A DNA stretch of 38,192 nucleotides from contig NZ_FOJY01000012.1 of the NCBI RefSeq assembly GCF_900112085.1, positions 68,835 to 107,026 of the forward strand. The letters run 5' to 3'. This stretch comes from Acetitomaculum ruminis DSM 5522 (GTDB lineage: Bacteria; Bacillota; Clostridia; Lachnospirales; Lachnospiraceae). Numbering within the stretch: the stretch's first letter is position 1; every line of letters starts with the position of its first letter. Positions 34,930 to 38,192 of the stretch are shown one piece after another. The translations under genes were made by a program, and so were the position numbers. The notes below the pieces were generated by a model that worked only from the letters and a program-made list of their open reading frames with translations, searched no databases and was not told where the DNA came from.

Positions 34930-35964
34930 ATGGATGAAAAATATGTTTATTATGCACTGGAAATGACTAAGAAAGTTTTGGCAATAGATTCACCTACCGG
35001 CTATACAAAAGAAGTGGCGGATTTTGTTATATCCGAATATGAAAAACTTGGTTATAAGGTTACAAAGACAGTTAAGGGAGGCGTATTAGCTGATTTAGGT
35101 GGAGAAGATGAAAAAGATGCCTTAATGCTTGCTGCTCATATAGATACATTAGGTGCCATAGTTTGCCAGGTAAAAGAAAACGGAAATTTAAAGGTATCTC
35201 CTTTAGGTGGCTTAAATGCTAATAATGTTGAAGGTGAAAACTGTAAAATCATAAGCAGATTTTCAGGGAAATTTGATGGGACATTTCAATTAAATAATGC
35301 TTCAACCCATGTTAATGGTGAATATAATGACACTAAAAGAGATTTTGAAAATTGTGAAGTAGTTCTTGATGAAAATGTTTCTTCAAGGGAAGATACCGAA
35401 AAGCTTGGAATAATGGCAGGAGATTTTGTATGTTTTGATCCAAGAACCACTATTACAAAATCCGGATATATTAAAAGCAGATTTTTAGATGATAAATTAA
35501 GCGTAGGTATGCTTTTAGCATATGCAAAATATTTAAAAGACGAAGAAATCTCCTTAAAAAAGAAAATGTACCACTATATTACTGTTTATGAAGAAGTGGG
35601 ACATGGTGGAAGTGCCTCCATACCTGAAGGTGTAACTGAAATGATTTCAGTGGACATGGGATGTGTGGGAGAAGGCTTAAATTGCACTGAAAGACAGGTT
35701 TCCATTTGTGCTAAAGATTCAAGAAGTCCTTATAATTATGAAGTTGTAACAGGACTTGTTAAGGCTGCAAAGGAAAATGATATTGATTTTTCAGTAGATA
35801 TTTATCCTTTCTACGGCTCAGATGTAGATGTTGCTTTGGCAGCAGGAAATGATATAAGACATGGCCTTATCGGTGCAGGGGTATATGCATCCCATGGATA
35901 CGAAAGAAGCCATATTGACGGAGTAAAAAATACAATGAAACTTTTAGAGGCATATTGTAAGTAA
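34930..35964 (+). CDS. M42-family metallo-aminopeptidase
   Basis: 344 residues, M42 (glutamyl-aminopeptidase/PepA-like) family: AAHIDTLGA near 75-83 (metal His and Asp), SRFLDDKLSV near 176-185, the catalytic TVYEEVGHGGS near 216-226, VDMG near 240-243, and SHGYERSH near 318-325. These are tetrahedral cytosolic zinc/cobalt enzymes that trim peptide N-termini. The 34-base gap and AGAGGA site suggest co-transcription with the exporter. In most genomes this is housekeeping. Its position invites the idea that it supplies the missing leader removal or N-terminal trimming, but this is only inference. Confidence 0.88.
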   Translation: MDEKYVYYALEMTKKVLAIDSPTGYTKEVADFVISEYEKLGYKVTKTVKGGVLADLGGEDEKDALMLAAHIDTLGAIVCQVKENGNLKVSPLGGLNANNVEGENCKIISRFSGKFDGTFQLNNASTHVNGEYNDTKRDFENCEVVLDENVSSREDTEKLGIMAGDFVCFDPRTTITKSGYIKSRFLDDKLSVGMLLAYAKYLKDEEISLKKKMYHYITVYEEVGHGGSASIPEGVTEMISVDMGCVGEGLNCTERQVSICAKDSRSPYNYEVVTGLVKAAKENDIDFSVDIYPFYGSDVDVALAAGNDIRHGLIGAGVYASHGYERSHIDGVKNTMKLLEAYCK

Positions 35965-36000
35965 GTTAAAACTTGTGACGGGTTGCCTGAAGTAGAAAGG

Positions 36001-36030
36001 AACACTCACTATAGACAGTGGGTGTTTTTT
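36001..36030 (+). terminator. Terminator after the M42 peptidase
   Basis: AACACTCACT (36001-36010) pairs with AGTGGGTGTT (36017-36026), including one G-T pair, followed by TTTT. Marks the end of the exporter-peptidase transcript. Confidence 0.85.
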
Positions 36031-36040
36031 ATTGTTTTAA

Positions 36041-36093
36041 TTCCTAGAAAAAGAATAAAACCTATTGACATACTAGGAAATAAAATTTATAAT
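36041..36093 (+). promoter_or_regulatory. Consensus promoter with inverted repeat before the Fe-S cluster genes
   Basis: TTGACA (36065-36070) and TATAAT (36088-36093) are spaced exactly 17 bases apart, a perfect sigma-A promoter. TTCCTAG (36041-36047) and CTAGGAA (36073-36079) form an inverted repeat that straddles the -35 box, an arrangement expected of a repressor operator. It precedes the cysteine desulfurase gene at 36152. Confidence 0.72.
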
Positions 36094-36151
36094 TATTTTA
36101 CCTGCTAAAAGCAGTCAAATAAGTGGAAATGTGTAGGAATTGGAGGATAAA

Positions 36152-37333
36152 ATGAATAAATTAATATATCTGGACAATGCAGCGACGACAAGACTTAAAT
36201 CAGAGGTTTTTGATGTAATGAAACCTTATTTTTGTGAAAAATACGGAAATCCGTCTAGCATCTATTCTTTCGCAGATGATTCAAAGGCTGCAGTTGACAA
36301 GGCAAGAAATCAAATAGCCGATCTTATTGGAGCTAAAGACAATGAAATCTATTTTACAGCAGGGGGAAGTGAGTCTGATAACTGGGCACTTAAAGCTACT
36401 GCAGAAGCTTATAAGTCAAAAGGAAATCATATCATTACCACTAAGATAGAGCATCATGCTATTTTGCATACATGCCAGTGGCTTGAAAGACAAGGGTACG
36501 AAGTTACATATCTTGATGTAGATGAAAACGGTCTGGTTAAGCTTGATGAGCTAAAAAAAGCAATTAAACCTACCACCATTCTTATTTCAATTATGGCTGC
36601 CAATAACGAGATTGGTACAGTGGAGCCTTTGGCACAAATCGGAAAAATTGCAAAGGAAAACAAAATATTGTTCCATACAGATGCTGTTCAGGCATTTGGA
36701 CATATAAATATAAATGTTGATGAAATGAATATCGATATGCTAAGCGCCAGCGGACATAAGATTCATGGACCAAAAGGTGTGGGCATCATGTATATAAGAA
36801 AGGGCGTAAAGATTGGCTCATTTGTACATGGGGGAGCTCAGGAAAGAAAAAGAAGAGCCGGAACCCATAATGTCCCTTCAATAGTAGGAATGGGACAGGC
36901 AGCACAGATTGCAAAAGAAAACCTTGAAGAATACACAAAAAATGTCTCAAAGCTTAGAGATCATCTTATTGAGCGAATCGAAAATGAGATTCCATATTCT
37001 AAGTTAAACGGTGACAGAAAAAACAGACTTCCAAACAATGTAAACTTTTGCTTTAGATTTATCGAAGGTGAATCGATGCTTATATTGCTTGATAATAAAG
37101 GAATTTGCGGTTCCAGTGGTTCAGCTTGCACATCAGGTTCTCTTGATCCTTCACATGTGCTTTTAGCCATCGGCCTTCCTCATGAAATTGCTCATGGTTC
37201 TCTCAGACTTACACTTTCTGATGAAACCACATTAGAGGAAGTTGATTATACTGTTGATGAATTAAAGAAAATTATTAGTAGATTAAGAAGCATGTCTCCA
37301 CTTTATGAAGACTTTATTGCAAAAGAAGCTTAA
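36152..37333 (+). CDS. iscS: Cysteine desulfurase
   Basis: 393 residues from ATG 36152, with GGAGG (36142-36146) 5 bases upstream; TTG 36140 is an unlikely earlier start. Class V aminotransferase fold, PLP-dependent: YLDNAATTRL at the start, AGGSESDNW near 72-80, SASGHKIHGPKG with Lys203 as the PLP lysine, and the active-site loop SSGSAC326TSGS carrying the persulfide cysteine. It takes sulfur from L-cysteine and hands it to IscU for iron-sulfur cluster assembly. IscU follows 32 bases downstream. It has the operator-like site upstream noted separately, and no iscR or mnmA gene is adjacent. Confidence 0.95.
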   Translation: MNKLIYLDNAATTRLKSEVFDVMKPYFCEKYGNPSSIYSFADDSKAAVDKARNQIADLIGAKDNEIYFTAGGSESDNWALKATAEAYKSKGNHIITTKIEHHAILHTCQWLERQGYEVTYLDVDENGLVKLDELKKAIKPTTILISIMAANNEIGTVEPLAQIGKIAKENKILFHTDAVQAFGHININVDEMNIDMLSASGHKIHGPKGVGIMYIRKGVKIGSFVHGGAQERKRRAGTHNVPSIVGMGQAAQIAKENLEEYTKNVSKLRDHLIERIENEIPYSKLNGDRKNRLPNNVNFCFRFIEGESMLILLDNKGICGSSGSACTSGSLDPSHVLLAIGLPHEIAHGSLRLTLSDETTLEEVDYTVDELKKIISRLRSMSPLYEDFIAKEA

Positions 37334-37365
37334 AAACAATATTTTGATTAAGAGAGGATTTTGAT

Positions 37366-37803
37366 ATGTATAGTGAAAAAGTAATGGATCATTTTAATAA
37401 TCCAAGAAATGTTGGAGAAATAGAAGACGCCAGTGGTGTAGGAACAGTAGGAAATGCAAAATGCGGAGATATCATGAGAATGTATCTTAAAATAGATGAT
37501 AACGGTGTTATTCAAGAGGCGAAATTTAAGACCTTTGGATGTGGTGCTGCCGTTGCTACAAGTTCTATTTCAACTGAGATGGTTACCGGAAAGACCATTC
37601 AGGAGGCCTTAGAGGTTACAAATAAGGCAGTTATGGAAGCACTTGATGGACTTCCACCTGTAAAGGTTCACTGTTCCCTTTTGGCAGAAGAAGCTATTCA
37701 TGCTGCATTATGGGATTATGCAGAAAAAAACGGCATTAAAATAGAAGGTCTTGAGAAGCCAAAGGCCGACATCAGTGAAGGCGAGGAAGAAGAAGACTAC
37801 TAA
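37366..37803 (+). CDS. iscU: Iron-sulfur cluster scaffold (IscU/NifU N-terminal type)
   Basis: 145 residues. The scaffold ligands are all present: Cys33 and Asp35 (AKCGD), Cys59 (FGCGAA), His102 and Cys103 (VHCSLLAEEAI). IscU forms the transient Fe-S cluster with sulfur from the upstream cysteine desulfurase. The C-terminal 18 residues are acidic and beyond the conserved fold. It has an AGAGAGGA ribosome site, and a terminator with intron insertion follows immediately. Confidence 0.95.
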   Translation: MYSEKVMDHFNNPRNVGEIEDASGVGTVGNAKCGDIMRMYLKIDDNGVIQEAKFKTFGCGAAVATSSISTEMVTGKTIQEALEVTNKAVMEALDGLPPVKVHCSLLAEEAIHAALWDYAEKNGIKIEGLEKPKADISEGEEEEDY

Positions 37804-37837
37804 ACTAATTAACAGATTACGGTTATTAAATATTATA

Positions 37838-37882
37838 GAAAGAGCCTGTTTCTTATTTGATACATAAGAAACGGGCTCTTTC
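37838..37882 (+). terminator. Strong terminator after iscU
   Basis: GAAAGAGCC-T-GTTTCTTA (37838-37855) pairs with the mirror TAAGAAAC-G-GGCTCTTTC (ending 37882), with a 9-base loop; one G-T pair. It ends the iscS-iscU transcript, and the group II intron begins 4 bases later. Confidence 0.88.
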
Positions 37883-37885
37883 ATC

Positions 37886-38192
37886 GTGCGCCTAGCGGCG
37901 CACGTTTCTAACGGGTTAAAGTCCCGAATCCGCCCGGTAGTGGGAAGGATATAGCCGAAAGCAAGGGTGTCCGCCGCAAGACGGAATCTGAAGGAAGCTG
38001 GATGTGAGGAACATACTAACTCACGGGCAAATCTCTGGTCTGACGAACAGAAATCTCATATGAGGTTATGCATGAGGGTAAGGCTGCGGTACAAGTCGAA
38101 GCCCCATAACTACACGGAATCATGCATGATAAATGAGGCAGATGGATGGAGAGGAAGAAACGTGTGGTACCTAGGGAGGTCTGCGTGAAATG
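37886..38192 (+). mobile_element. Group IIC intron, 5' domain I (truncated by window end)
   Basis: The sequence starts GTGCGCC, the expected 5' GUGYG boundary. Domain I landmarks are close to those I recall for the Oceanobacillus iheyensis IIC intron: GGGTTAAAGTCCCG (37912-37925), AAGGGTGTCCG, GGAATCTGAAGGAAGC, a GTCTGACGAACAGAAATC-type segment and CATATGAGG. The end GGGAGGTCTG is near the window edge. The reverse transcriptase ORF would follow downstream, outside the window. It lies immediately behind a terminator, which is the normal target of class C introns. Any short reading frame inside is incidental. Confidence 0.9.

Noticed and set aside
37967-38188. A 73-codon open frame at the window end
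   Set aside because: It lies within the intron's domain I ribozyme sequence and has no ribosome site or recognisable product.

Overview
The window comes from a low-GC Gram-positive genome, most likely an anaerobic gut-type clostridium of the Lachnospiraceae (my inference). The evidence is the AT-rich coding, strong AGGAGG-type ribosome sites, lipoprotein and cell-wall-binding-repeat surface proteins, a Wzx/Wzy-type exopolysaccharide (EPS) locus with BY-kinase-like and Alg13/Alg14-like genes, a cysteine desulfurase/IscU pair, and the 5' part of an Oceanobacillus-like group IIC intron. No tRNA, rRNA or CRISPR array was recognised.

Layout. (1) 1-79: right part of a structured repeat whose second copy lies at 18531-18625 in the same orientation; the two bracket 18.5 kb. 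(2) 130-5685: a giant secreted protein with a phosphodiester-glycosidase (NAGPA) domain and about 30 cell-wall-binding repeats. (3) 6046-18476: one tightly packed EPS operon: BY-kinase homologue with a degraded P-loop, surface CARDB-like protein, Wzz-type protein, Alg14/Alg13-type glycosyltransferase pair, Asp2-like hydrolase, VanZ-like protein, Wzy-type polymerase, beta-helix protein, nucleotidyltransferase-like protein, protein-kinase-fold protein and two GT2 glycosyltransferases. No priming sugar-phosphate transferase is present. (4) 18808-20643: lipoprotein amidohydrolase. (5) 20814-22268: exported protein with a threefold unnamed repeat, convergent with a Wzx flippase (22312-23742, minus strand). 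(6) 24032-32220: a second compact operon, CotH / VTC-domain / DUF4956 / GT2 / GT2 / HPr-kinase-like / asparagine-synthetase-like. (7) 32397-32971: two small peptide genes. (8) 33189-34895: ABC exporter, then an M42 peptidase. (9) 36152-37803: cysteine desulfurase and IscU scaffold. (10) 37886-end: group IIC intron inserted just after the iscU terminator.

The most interesting part is 29294-34895. Two paralogous small peptides have a lasso-type leader (W-x2-P near the N-terminus, L-G at 13-14, T18) that aligns without gaps to the paeninodin leader as I remember it. They follow a lasso-cyclase-like asparagine synthetase and an HPr-kinase-like protein, and precede an ABC exporter. This looks like an incomplete or divergent lasso-peptide RiPP locus. 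The recognition (RRE/PqqD-like, B1) and leader-protease (transglutaminase-like, B2) genes are absent from the window, the Thr sits one position further from the likely first core Gly than usual, and the core is unusually well conserved and long. The processing genes share an operon with CotH, VTC and two glycosyltransferases, so the peptides may be surface-linked or further modified; that is a hypothesis.
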